A stretch of DNA of 64,000 nt. Source: Phalacrocorax aristotelis. Lineage: Eukaryota > Chordata > Aves > Suliformes > Phalacrocoracidae. Numbering within the stretch: position 1 is the first letter of the stretch; the number at the start of each line of letters is the position of its first letter. The stretch spans positions 49,070,191 to 49,134,190 of the forward strand of contig NC_134278.1 of assembly GCF_949628215.1 (NCBI RefSeq). Reading direction: 5' to 3'. Below the pieces are notes generated by a model, which searched no databases, had not been told where the DNA came from, and saw only the letters and a list, made by a program, of their open reading frames with translations. Position numbers and translations under genes: made by a program. This document shows, piece by piece, positions 13,130 through 24,940 of this stretch.

Positions 13130-14050
13130 CAGACAGACCCCTCCGGAGGGGAGGCGCAGGGCAGCGAGCCCCGCTCCGCTACAAAGCGGACCCGGGAAAG
13201 CTCTCCAACTTCCCGCCGAGGCTCAACTCGGGCGCCCCGACCCGCCCGGCCTCACCCCCGCCACCCACGGAGCCGCCGAGCCCTCGGGGGGGCTGCCCTG
13301 CCCCGACGGCCGCTCCCCGCCGCCGCCGCCGGTGTCGGGGCGGGGCGGGGCGGGGCGGGGCGGGGCGGGCGGCGGCCCCGGCTCCCCCTCGCCCCCCCTT
13401 GACCCTCGGCCCCGGCTGAGCGGGGCGACGCTCCGCGTGCTGCCTGACTGCGCAGCGCCGGCGGGGGGCGGGCGGGGGGGGCCGGGGCTTCACCGGGCTT
13501 CGGCCCGCCCCGGCCCCGGTCCCCGCCCTCCCGGCCCGCGGCGCCCCTTACCTACCCCTGCCCGCACCCTCGGAAAAGTTTCCCGGACGGGACGGTAACG
13601 GGCTCAGGCTGCCGCTCCCGACCCCGCCGCGGCCACCCGGCCGCCGCTGTGACTAAAATAGGCAGAAGCCGGCGGGAGGCTGCGGGCGGCGCCAGCTCCG
13701 GGGCCGGCACCGAGCGGCCGCAGCGCGCAGGCGCCTCCCGCCGGCCCCGGGGGGCTGCGGGCGGCGGGGCCACCCCGGCCGGGCCGGGCCGAGCCCGGGG
13801 CCGCTCCCCGCAGGCGGCCCCGCCGCGGGGCTCCCCCGCCGCCCCGCGCTGCCGGCGGGCGCCGAAGGCGTCGAAGGGGCGGGCGGGGGAAGGCGGCGGC
13901 GGCGGCTGCGGGGACCCTCGGGGACGGCAGAGCCCCCGGCCCTGCCACACGCTAAACTTGGGCGACTTAAAACCCGTTGCGTCTGCAGCCGGGTTTAAAC
14001 CCGGGCGCTTGGCCGGGACTTGGACGCAAAACCTGCGGCTTTGGAGGTGC
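13130..14050 (-). promoter_or_regulatory. POPDC3: CpG island, probable POPDC3 promoter and 5' exon
   Basis: Composition changes abruptly to very GC- and CpG-rich sequence over about 0.9 kb, with many GC boxes. It lies upstream of POPDC3 on the coding strand. A good minus-strand donor, TAG|GTAAGG, sits at 13552/13551. A second, ATG|GTAAGA, lies just outside the island at 12903/12902. Either could end the first non-coding exon. A CCTATTTTAG box (minus strand, 13662-13653) is one mismatch from an SRF CArG box and resembles MEF2 or TATA-like sites, which would fit a muscle gene. Open frames across the island are GC-driven artefacts. No TSS can be read from sequence, and plus-strand transcription from the island is also possible. 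Confidence 0.7.
13336..13369 (+). repeat. (CGGGG) pentanucleotide tract within the CpG island
   Basis: Six perfect CGGGG units plus a partial seventh form a dense run of overlapping GC boxes suitable for SP/KLF factors. The runs of four Gs could form a G-quadruplex on the plus strand. Confidence 0.9.
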
Positions 14051-17000
14051 GCAGAGGAAGACGGTGTCCTTTGGGTTAAATTGTCTGGAAGTATTGGTTT
14101 CAAATAAATAAAAACGGGATTTTCTGCCCTTTCACCTACTCACCCCAGTAGCATGCTTCTTCAGAGGGGAGATATGTGCCTTCAGGGTCGCCTTCATTGC
14201 ATGGCTAGTGCATCTGTCCATACATGATCTTCGCTTACTTTGTTTCAGAACAAGTATGTGCCTCCCAAGAACAGAGTTAAAAGCGTTGCTACAGTGTCGA
14301 TAGATAAGCCCTTCAGCGTACTGGTCGTGCGCTTGTTCTGGTGATCACTTTGCGCCTCGGGGAGAGAGAATTTATCTGTGGAAGGAGCCAGACTTACGGG
14401 TTGTTATCATACAAAAAAATCACAGCATATTAAACGTGCGGCTCCTGTTACTACGGAAGCTACTTCTCAATAACTGGAGCATGAGCAATAATGCCTTTTA
14501 AATAGCAAGTGTGGAGGACCTTGCGTGCTTGCCGGCGGCCAGCACCGAGGTCCCACGGGCGCTGACACGCTCGCAGTACAGCAGGGCCATGCACTGATGT
14601 GAACTTCTCCAGAAGTAAAAGGACAGGGCAACCTGTGGTGCCCTAGGCAGAGGGATTAGGGCTTTTCTTAACACCTTTGTGACCTCGCTTTCCTGAGAGG
14701 GCTCTTTCTTTTCAAAGATTTTTAGCTCCGTATTTACCAGGGAAGAAGATGCACACTTTTTTTGAATAACAGATTCCCCTAAAGCTTGAGTAAACAAAGC
14801 CAGAGCAGTTTAACCCAAAGCTATCTTGAGTTACATATATTCCGAACTTCATTATCTGATTGCAGTACTTTTTATATTTATTATTTTTGAGAGAAAAAAG
14901 TCCTTTTATAAATCTAATCAAGTATGTATTAAGGTTCTTGTAGTTAATGAACCATTTAAATGGTTTTGCAGTGTAGCTCCAAATACTTACCTTTCAGACA
15001 TGCTTTGCATATGACATTTTACAACTTGTTTAATTTTAGCAATATTGTTTGAGAGATCTCTATACTGGCAAACCTGAGGCAGTGCTGATTTACATTTTTC
15101 CCCTTTTTGTTCTTTGTACTTGGGGGGAATTGAAAGCACCCAACCACTCATTCAGATTTATCCCCAGTTGTATTAGGCATAAATTTACCAACTATATTTA
15201 CTCTTCATTGGGATGATAGCAAAAGAATGGAGAAATGCATAGTAAAAGAAGGATGCTAGTGTTTTTTGTCTGAACTACTTATCTACTAAGATTACATCAT
15301 TCTAATAAACAACTATTAAATCAGTTAACACATATTCTTCCTAATCATCATAAAAGAAGCAAGAAAATTTTGATGGCATATCTGTAAGACACTTTTTCAG
15401 TTGTACTTAGTTGGAAGCAACAGTCATCGTAATCCTCCACAGATATACAGGTCACCAAGGAACAGTTCTACTATAATAATTTTTATTTTAATTCAATCAA
15501 CTCCACATCAAATACTCTATAGCACTATAAGACTAAGTCTACAAATGACATTCTCAATCTAGCCTTGAAAATCAGGCCTGGATGAGACATCCAAGGGAGG
15601 CCATAGTAAAATGGCAGAGCCAGCACGGGCTGAGGAGAGTCTAGCATTGCCCAGCGTGCTTTGAACCGGCCACTCGAGTGATCAGACTACTCTTTGATAT
15701 ATTCAAAACCACTTGTGGTACTTATATAAAATGACTATTTTTAAAAGGTTGAATAATATAATAAATGTAAACCCAAACTGTAACCGCTATTATTCTTTCC
15801 AGCAGTATGGCAAGATATAAAGGTCATATTTAAAGGTAGGCTTACAAGAGAGCCTGTGGTGAGACTCGGAAATCCAATATCAGAACTGAAAAGTTGTAGG
15901 AGGCTTTGTGGTCCTGGGTCGAGGGAGAGGCTCGGCTGTGACAAACGCTGTGCAGAGGGTAGAAAGGCACCTGGCTGAGGAGCCAGCAAGGGCAAGCTCT
16001 GAAGGTGCAGCAGAAAGTGCAAGATTTGTTCCAGTTGGGCTCGACAGGAACCTGAACACCTGAACTGGTGTCTTTGGGCCAGTCCCACTGTTCAGCCGTG
16101 AAACTGGATGGTGTGAGTTTCTGGCTCGTTGTAAACAGCTCTCTTCTCATACCTGCTATTAGATTTATGGGAGTACCTTAGATGCACCTATCTCTGGGCG
16201 CGATCCATCCTACGAGAAGTCTGACAGCTCCATAAAATGTGAAGACTGCCTTGCTGTCAGCTTCTTGACAGCCCTGCCTCCAGACGCTGCTCGTAGCATT
16301 GCTTCAGTCAAGCCAGGGTTACCCGAGCAGGCACCCAAAAGTGTCCCCAGAGTGCTGGCACCAGACCTTCCTGTGGGTGTGCCAGCAATTTCCCCTGGAC
16401 AGAGGAAGAAAAAAGCTCAGCGTACGATTTCAGTGTCTAGAAAACAGCCCCATCTATTTCCTCAGTAACTGTTCAGGAGGGACTTACAACATCAGATGGT
16501 TGCCTTCTCCATTATCTCTGAAGTAAAGTAATGGTGTTTCTTTCATCATGCTGTACTCTGAGAGGAAAAGTTATCAATAACTGTGTTCAAGGAGGAGATT
16601 TTTTATATTTTCTCAGGCTTTTTAAATGTTTAATAAATCTTTCCCTGCATTTGTCTTTCCCTGCATTGTCCTTGGTCAATAAAAATAAGTTATGAAGCCG
16701 GGGGATATGGTAGCAGGTGACATGATGAATTATCTCTTTAAGAAGCAATGTGCTTTTCCTCTATAGATGCAATATTGTACTTCCCAGGTAGTCGCAAGAG
16801 GGCTCTTGCGTAGGAGCTCTTAGTCATTTTGGATGAGAATTAAACTTTTTATGTGCTTTGACAAAGTTTTAGCAGACTTTTGTATAGCTGAGTTCTACAG
16901 AAACCCCTCCTCCCTTTATTTGTGGGTACAGCTGAAGTAGGAAGAATCAGGGTTGCATTCAGGCAGTAAACTAGTTTTTATTGGTACCTTTTACAAGCAA

Positions 17001-20000
17001 GACATCAACCAAGTTGTGTCATACACAATATAATCCTGTAGTTCAGCTCATAATCAGCCTGCAGAACTGAGCAGAATTCAAATTAGAAACCTTTTTAAAA
17101 ATGTCATTCCATTAACAGCATTCCCTGTCAGGTACAGATAAAAGAGTTTTAATTTAAGCAAAAGGTGCTTTTTTATGCATCAGTCAAATAAGATGCTAAA
17201 TAGTTCGTTTCTGGTTTTATCTTTTCACTTTTAAATGCTTTCAGATAATAGACTTGGAATTGAGTATCCTCGGCTGCAGTTAAGGTGGAAAGCCTCAGCC
17301 ACTTCTCCACCCAGGTTTCCATAAGCAAGAGTGTGGGGGATGTAGTTCCCTGACCAAGTGACTTCACACCCTGAAGCAGCCTTACCACAGGCAAGGAGAC
17401 TTCTCCTTCTGGAAACTGGCTCTTCCCAATCTGAGCTCATTTCAGACATCAGCATCTTGAAGAGGCAGAAGAAGTACCCAACGTAAGGTTTAGCTGTAAC
17501 AAAACTATATGAATCCCAGTCTGTGGTCCCTGCTGGTGGAGATGTTTAAATGGACTCAGTGAGTGCTTTCCTGGCTTTAGGTTTGCAGAGGGACCCCCTC
17601 TGTGGTTTTGGCACGTGGCAAGAGTTGCTCTGCTCAGGGCACTTGACACAGCCATTGCTAAGCTCAGTCACTGTGCCTGACCATGGCAGAACCAAGGACA
17701 GGCTCAAAGCCTGCTTCTCTCATCCTCAAAGGTTTGAGCCCTGCACAAAGTTCAGCTGTTGTCAAATGTGGGAACCAGAGAATGGTCCAAGAGTTCTATG
17801 GGCCAAGAAGAGGGGTGCAAAAACCATGTGGGTTGAAAGCCCAGTGCTTCGGGCACTCAGTGTGGGAGGTGAAAGACCTGCATTTTCTCAAGATAATTTC
17901 CACTTTGCAGCTAAATACAGTTTAATGCCAAGTACAGAAACAAATCTGGAAACTAGCCGTAAAGCTGGACTGCATGCCAAAACCGCTGCCTCATGGCATC
18001 TCCGCCTCAGTCAGATACACCCTGCTGATGCTGAGTATCTCCAGGTGTTCAGAAGCCGGCAAATATAGCTTGCATGGCAAAAAAGAGATGTAGATTTAAA
18101 TTGTTCTAGACTTCCAGCTTCCCGGATGGGTGTGTTAACCATAAGACTATTAGGTGAAAGGTGGGCTGACCACACCGGGGGGGATGCGGCTCAAACTTGG
18201 TTCTGTGAGGTGACGTACTTCACTGGCCTGACGTTTCCGTCATTGCAGAGTTCAGTCCATCCCGCAAGTAAGCTCAGGAGTGAGAATATAAAGTTAAGAA
18301 CACAGAGTGTAAATCTAAAAGCTCCTCAGAGCGTTTTGTAACTATGGAAGACATCAACTGTGAAAATGAAAAGATTATGTTATAGTCATGTGAATAAAGC
18401 AGATGCTTCCCATTACAAATGTTGAAAGATGTTTCAGGCGTGGAGATGGTTTCTGATATCAGTATCTGATACTCTCTCTTGCTGAAGTTCTGAGTTGTCA
18501 TCCGCCTCCTACTAGATGCTGTTAGAAAAAGGAAGGAAACCTGTAATTCCCAGCCTAAGCTTTCATGTCAAATATCTTAGCAGTTACATGTTTTCAACAG
18601 CTTTTAGATTTACATTTCTTATTTTTAACTCTCTACTCCCACTGCTCATTTTGCTTTTTCACCTTCTTCCAGCTCTCCCTTCATCTCTTCCCAGAAGCCT
18701 TCTGTCTCAGTCCTTACCAATCAAGCTAATTTCACAAGTGTTGTCATTAAGAATAGATAAAGATCTTTTAAATAAATTATTGTCTTTGCTTAGAAAGATC
18801 CAGATGACCAGATGTGCTGGCCAATGCCGGCGGTCTATTCGGCTGAGGGAGCCCATCTTCTTGTTAAAAACAATTTTGGACTAACTCAGACTTGCACCAA
18901 TTTCAGGTGACCCACATACTGCACTGTATTACTCTTGCTTCACCCACTGTAGCTCTCAGTCTTGGTGTTAGGGAGATGCATCTACAAAAAAGTGTTAGAT
19001 CAATCGGAGGTGGAAACTACAGGTAATATATATCATCAAGCCCTAGCAGTGAACAGAACCGAGGTAAGCCCTAATGGTCAGGCTTGCCATGAAGGCTTAT
19101 GGAGTTTAAGAAATACTACTCAAATATTTGTCAAAAAAGCCTCCTCTTCAAACCAAACTTCTTATCTTGAAACATTCAAAGAGAGAAAAATCACGTAGCA
19201 TACCAAACTGCTGTAGTATAGTCCTAGCTCCATGTAGGTACAGAAGAGTGGCATGGTGGTGTGAGGAATTCTGCATTGCTGTTTCCCACCTTCTCCCCAC
19301 ATTCTGCACACACCGAAGTGCACCTGGAGTATGGGAAAAATAATTGCAAATATCTGCTCTTGCACATAGTTGCACTCATTTGGTTCTAGAATTATCTGCT
19401 GAGGTTGTTATCAGTAGTACTAGATTGTGGGGCTGAATTTCACCACATATATAATATTTCTGTTTTGAATTGTGGTTATCAATACAAAAAGGACTTCAGC
19501 CCTGTAAATACAGGTTTCTGGTATTACTAACTGTATCCATCACGGTCGCTGTTCTTGCGTTTTGCTTCAGACACAAAGCTTTGCAAAGAGAGTCACAGAT
19601 ACCAAGGATGCAGTTATATTTAATTCAAAGGTATAAAAATAGGAAACGGATTCTTTTGAGTGTTCACTTTATTATGTTGCTAATGAATTATAAAATATAT
19701 ATATCATCAAAATAAATATTCTTGAAATTGCTTCCTAATGAATCACTCAGACAATGTGCCTATTCAGTTGTGTCAATGATTAATTATATTCTTACCTCCT
19801 TCCTGGAATACAAATGCTTTTATTAAAGCAATCCAAAGACAGTAAGACAACAGACTCATTCTTATGGTCATTCATTCAGCTGTAGATTGATAGAGTGTTC
19901 CTTTCAGCGTTCTTAGAGTGTATCTGAACAGCTGCAAGTGGCTGTGACATAAATGAAAGTTCATGTCACCTTAAGCAGAATGAGATGGAAGACAGTCTAT

Positions 20001-23000
20001 TCATCCAGTTTCAGCTTATCAGTGCACAGTCATTAAATACTAATATTATCTGGAGCACTGTGATAAATGCAAAGCGTACCATGCCAGCTATGGGCGTCAT
20101 CAGATGGGAGCCTTTTTACAACATTCTGATGCACAGAGGTGAATTATTCCAGAATATTAAGCATTTCATTAGTTCTCAGCTTCGAGATACAGCTTTAAAA
20201 GTGGCCAGCCTCACAGAAAAAAAATCATTATCGCTGAATGCAGTACTTGCAAATTGGTATTTATGAAGTTCAGCAACTGCTACTATTAAAGAGCCTCAGA
20301 AATTTTTGTATAGGTGTCATCATTTCTGCAAGTCTGAAAAGCAGTTGCTTATTTGCATAATGGCATTCACATCATTGTTGAAAGATTAGGACTGATTTAA
20401 TGAAAGTGGTCATGGGCAGAGAAAAATGCTTTTGCACTGAATTTAAATAAGTAAATCCTGAGTTGAGGTATTCCTTTTTGCCTTCCTAGCACAAGGCACA
20501 GAAAAAACGTTGATGGCCACCTGTCCTTGGCACCGATGGGCTTCATGCCAGTGAAGATAATTAATTATGTCGGTTCATATACCCAACTACCTGGGTGTCA
20601 GTAAGCAGATTACTTTAATCTAGTAAATCAACGTGTGCATTTACGTGGCAAGAAAGAAGCATGGGAGAATCAGTTTGGTACGGTTTATCTTGCATAATGT
20701 GAAGCAACCAATTTACAGTGGCGGGAAATGAGGAGGGGTAGAAGCGAGTGGGAAGGAACCACACCTGGCTGTCGGATGCAATGCCTTCAGGGTGTACAGT
20801 TTAGCCAAAATCGATGAAAGTTAAAGGAAAAACCAAAATACAAATAATACATTATGAAGCACATCCAGACTGTTTTGATACTCTCTGTATTAAAAATATT
20901 TGATTCAAGTGGAAGTTTAGTAAAAAGAAATACTCAGAGTTATCTTGTACTTAGGCTGTGGCAAAAAAAAAATCAGTAACTTGCAGAAGACGACAGTAAG
21001 GGTTTTAAAAATGTGAATATTTTGTAAATGTTTCAGATGACAAAGAAAAGGCAGAGCACCTGAACCACAGCTGACTGCATTTGATAGTGCTCTTTTTCTT
21101 CAAAGTGCAACATTTACATGTGGGAAAAATTACATTTTAAAAAAAAAAACATAGCAAGGAGAACACAATTTCCTTCACCTATTAATATGCCTTTTTCTTG
21201 CTTCAAACCTACCTTTGTTTTCACACATAGAGTTCACCAAATATAGTCAGTGGCCCTCTGGGTAGGCCATTTCCAAATCCATTACAGAAAAGGAGGCTCT
21301 GAGTTCAGGGGAGCTTAGGTGTAGCTCCAGATGAAGAAAGATTTGGGGTAGGTCCTGCTGTTGAAAACCCTCACATGGGGCAAAACCCCACATCCCAGCT
21401 GTTGCACTAATTTTGCCTCAGTCAGCTGTGAGGTCCCATAGCCTGGTTGGCCAGGATGAGGCAGGCACTTGTCACAGGTGGCAGACAGATGCAAGCCAGG
21501 ACCACGAGTGCCTCCAAGTCCTGCCATGTGAAGGGGGAGCAGCTCCCATGGGCTGTGTGGCAAGGAGGGAGGGAAAACCTGAGAAAAGGCTCGTGGGGAG
21601 ACTGTGACCTCCCTTGCTCCCTCCTCGCAGGCTGCCAGGGTCAGCCTGTCTGGGAAGAGCTGGGTACGGCTGCTCTCCCCGAGCCATTATGAGGGAGGGC
21701 AGAGGTGCTGGCTGCAGGGAGGCGGCCTGACTTGGCACCGGCTCCCCGGGCTGCTTGGGCAGAATGGTTCTTGCAGGAGCTGCTCAGCCACTTTCTGCAA
21801 AGTCCATTTGTCCTGCTTACTGCCAAGAAGCCTCTGGCTAACCAGGCTCATCGGCCTGAAGTAGCAGCTGTGACCTGACACGAGAATTCTTTTGTGCCTC
21901 CCTCATTCAGGTACAGATAAAAAAAGTATAAGCAAAGGAGTGCTAGTGCACTGGCTCTGTGGTGCAGCTTTAGGAGAGCTGTCTTGTCCCCCAAAATCCT
22001 CACCTGGGGCTTCCCAGGCACCAGAGAACATCTGGCTTCTGAACCATCCCTGCAGGTCGCTCCCCCGCTCCTCACCTCCAGGTGCTTGCCCAGACTCTGC
22101 CCATACACAGGACCAGACCGACTGAGGGAAACAGCCAGCAAAGAAGCAATTACTGGGCTAATGAGCTCTGTTGTCACTATGACAGCATATTTCTATGCCA
22201 TGGAAATCAGCAGGAGGGTGCAAGTGCAACAGAATATGAAAGATTAGCAAGTATCGGTATGTCAGGGCTTGTGAATTTCTTTTCCCCAAACAGGAACACG
22301 ATGCTGTTCTCGCTGAACAGCGTGTACGTGAGGCACCTTTGCTGTATATTAGCAGTACAAATCTATTAGCGAGCCAGCCCAGTGGGAGGGAAAAATCAAT
22401 ACATTAAGGGAAGAGGGAGTTCAGAATACATGTGCTCATATCGGGCTCATATATACAAGCTTAGATAAGAAAATAGATAACAATCGAAATTCAATTTAGG
22501 GGCTTCAGAAACAGCTTATTCTTTCTGGAAAGTGTCATCCACTTCAACGTATTCCTTTATCTTGTTCTCTCTTAATAAGGATATTGTCTTTCAATTGAGT
22601 TAACTTTCCTGGTTGTTTAATTACTTTAAAAGAGTGTCTCGATTGCTCTTTTCATGATCTGTTTTCAGGCATGTTTGCCTGCGCTTCTATATGTCAACTG
22701 AGGATATATTTTTCTTTTTTCTTTTCTGGAATTATCTTTACAATTTGTAGTGCATGTTTTGATTAAACACATTCAGCCAAAAGAGTAACACAGACAGATC
22801 TAATTGCAGACCCATAGGCTAAAATGTAGCATCAATGGGATTGCTCTCAAAAATGAAGCTGTTCAGAAGTATTTATGAAAATAACAATTGAATTGTGTTC
22901 TTGAAAAGTGGAAATTTGGGAAGGTCATTCTGTTTATTAATGTAGATTGCCTGCCATAATGCCAATAGACTATGTATCAGCGCACACAAATAAATGATAC

Positions 23001-23340
23001 TAAAAATTACACTACTTTTGCACTTATTACATGCGTAGAAAATTATGTCTGGAGTATCTGAACATGAATGATGTACTCAGATACTACAGTGATGGGCTGC
23101 ATATGTAAATCAAAGGGGAGTAAGTGAAAAAATACCTTGTGCTATTTTTTCCCTGCTTCTGTGCTAAAGAGTAGATACCTTTCTGAAGTAAATATGTGTG
23201 GACAGATACTATGAGAGAGCTATCCAAGCTAATTTTCAAATCACAGCCCTCTGAGCATGCTAATTTACTGTGCTAGGGTATTTCTATGCAATAGTTGTAC
23301 AGTGGACGTATCTAGTTAGCGTGAAGCTAACTCAGCACTG
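14051..23340. other. Intergenic sequence without supported genes
   Basis: About 9.3 kb between the CpG island and the repeat cluster. The sequence is mostly AT-rich, with GC-richer patches at 15.9-16.4, 17.4-18.3 and 21.4-22.1 kb. The longest open frame (172 codons, 17550-18068 plus) has no recognisable domain and no splice context. Parts near 20.0-20.45 and 22.5-23.3 kb look unlike repeats and contain homeodomain- or POU-type motifs, so they may be conserved non-coding blocks. That is only a suggestion. Confidence 0.6.
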
Positions 23341-23368
23341 TCTGTGCTAGCTCAGCCCTGGAGGCACA

Positions 23369-23656
23369 TAGATGCACTAGAAATCATGACCAGAGGTTTT
23401 CAAGAAGCAAGGTGGAACCTAAAGGGTTAATATTTTACTTTTGGTTATTATTTGCACCTGATACAAAGTATTACACAGAAAAAAAAAGTGGAAACATCGT
23501 TTACCAAACTACCTTTTACCATATGGTCTGTGGAGTAAAGGAGCAACAAACAAACAAACAAACAACAACCCCAAGAGTGTGTTATGTCTACAGAACTCCA
23601 AAATATTTCCCAATGTGCTGATCAGCTCTTATGTTTATCCTTAAGAAATGTTGTAG
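23369..23656 (+). repeat. Dispersed 300-bp element, copy 1
   Basis: This 288-bp segment is nearly identical to 25796-26105, in the same orientation. It begins TAGATGCACTAGAAATCATG, has an internal (AAAC)n-like run, and ends around ATGTTGTAG. I see no clear terminal inverted repeat and no coding capacity. A solo LTR or a short non-autonomous element are possible explanations. The flanks differ from those of copy 2, so only the element is shared. Confidence 0.8.
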
Positions 23657-23735
23657 CACTGGCTGTAATACACTGAATATCACAAGATCCAGCTTGAACA
23701 GTCTGAGAATCTCATCCTGCTGCAAATTGCAGGGA

Positions 23736-24040
23736 CGGGAAGGGAAGGGAAGGGAAGGGAAGGGAAAGGAAAGGAAAGGAAAGGAAAGGAGAGGAAAAAG
23801 GAAAGGAAAAAGGAAAGGAAAAAGGAAAGGGAAGGGAAGGAAAAAGGAAAGGAAAGGAAAGGAAAGGAAAGGAAAGGAAAGGAAAGGAAAGGAAAGGAAA
23901 GGAAAGGAAAGGAAAGGAAAGGAAAGGAAAGGAAAGGAAAGGAAAGGAAAGGAAAGGAAAGGAAAGGAAAGGAAAGGAAAGGAAAGGAAAGGAAAGGAAA
24001 GGAAAGGAAAGGAAAGGAAAGGAAAGGAAAGGAAAGGAAA
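23736..24040 (+). repeat. (GGAAA)n / (GGGAA)n polypurine microsatellite
   Basis: About 305 bp of almost pure purine on the plus strand. It starts with GGGAA-type units, passes through several irregular GGAAAAA units, and ends with about 39 perfect GGAAA units from roughly 23846 to 24040. It keeps frames open on both strands, giving artificial Lys/Gly/Glu/Arg- and Ser/Phe/Pro/Leu-rich translations that are not genes. Long polypurine mirror tracts of this kind can form triplex DNA and are length-variable. Confidence 0.97.
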
Positions 24041-24150
24041 CCAATATGAGAAACAAACATACCAAGCACAAACATTAGACTGGGTTTAGAGTGCTACTGG
24101 GATATTTTGTCGTTACAGTTAAGATTTTGATATCTCGTGTGAGTTATATT

Positions 24151-24940
24151 ATAGAATCATAGAATCATTAAGGTTGGAAAAGACCTCTAGGATCATCAAG
24201 TCCAACTGTCAGCCCAACACTACTAAACCATGCCCTGAAGTGCCATGTCTACACACCTTTTGAACACCTCCAGGGATGGCGACTCCACCACCTCTCTGGG
24301 CAGCCTGTTCCAATGCCTGTCCACTCTTTCAGTAAAGAATTTTTTCTTAATTCCAATCTAAACCTCCCCTGATGCAGCTTGAAGCCGTTTCCTCTCGTCT
24401 TATCACTAGTAACTTGGGAGAAGAGACCAACACCCACCTCACTACAACCTCCTTTCAGGTAGCTGTAGAGAGCGATAAGGTCTCCCCTCAGCCTCCTCTT
24501 CTCCAGGTTAAACAACCCCAGCTTCCTCAGCCACTCCTCATATTACTTGTTCTCCAGACCCTTCACCAGCTTTGTTGCTCTTCGCAGGACACACCCCAGC
24601 AACTCGATGTCCTTCTTGTAGTGAGGGGCCCAAAACTGAACATGGTATTCGAGGTGTGGCCTCACCAGTGCTGAGTACAGGGGCACGATCACCTCCCTGC
24701 TCCTGCTGGCCACACTATTCCTGATACAAACCAGGTTGCTGTTGGCCTTCTTGGCCACCTGGGCACACTGCTGGCTCATGTTCAGCTGGGTGTCAACCAA
24801 CACCCCCAGGTCCTTCTCTGTCTGGCAGCTTTCCAGCCGTTCTTCCCCAAGCCCATAGTGTTGCATGGGTTTTTGTGACCAAAGTGCAGGACCCAGCACT
24901 TGGCCATGTTAAACCTCATACAATTGGCCTCGGCCCATTG
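24151..24940 (-). mobile_element. CR1 LINE, 5'-truncated, 3' half of the reverse transcriptase ORF plus tail
   Basis: Read on the minus strand, this matches the C-terminal part of CR1 ORF2. Recognisable blocks include [49 protein letters not shown], then [26 protein letters not shown] and [13 protein letters not shown]. It finishes with the characteristic 3' end and the tandem ATGATTCT-type tail at 24168-24151. The frame is broken by an in-frame stop just after LENK (near 24540) and by a later shift around 24340, and the 5' end is frameshifted near 24900. It is a dead, severely 5'-truncated copy, as most avian CR1s are. Confidence 0.95.

Larger units (their letters stand above)
5132..13551 (-). 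other. POPDC3: Probable long 5' intron of POPDC3
   Basis: If transcription starts in the CpG island near 13.6 kb, this 8.4-kb stretch is the first intron. It holds one CR1-like 3' end near 9.6 kb and otherwise plain AT-rich sequence. Open frames here, including a 148-codon one at 5507-5953 and a 156-codon one at 9991-10461, have no recognisable family and no splice context. The boundaries are inferred from splice consensus only. Confidence 0.45.

Noticed and set aside
13179..14107. Overlapping open frames of 88-183 codons in the CpG island, including one ending exactly at the 13552 TAG
   Set aside because: GC-rich sequence lacks stop codons. Composition is Pro/Ala/Gly/Arg-rich on both strands and no family is recognisable. 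They are most likely non-coding first exon and promoter.
17550..18068. 172-codon plus-strand frame
   Set aside because: No recognisable domain and no splice or promoter context. It lies in a moderately GC-richer patch where chance frames are longer.
23631..24089. Open frames of 119-152 codons on both strands across the GGAAA array
   Set aside because: They exist only because a pentanucleotide repeat without stop codons stays open in several frames. The translations are monotonous repeats.
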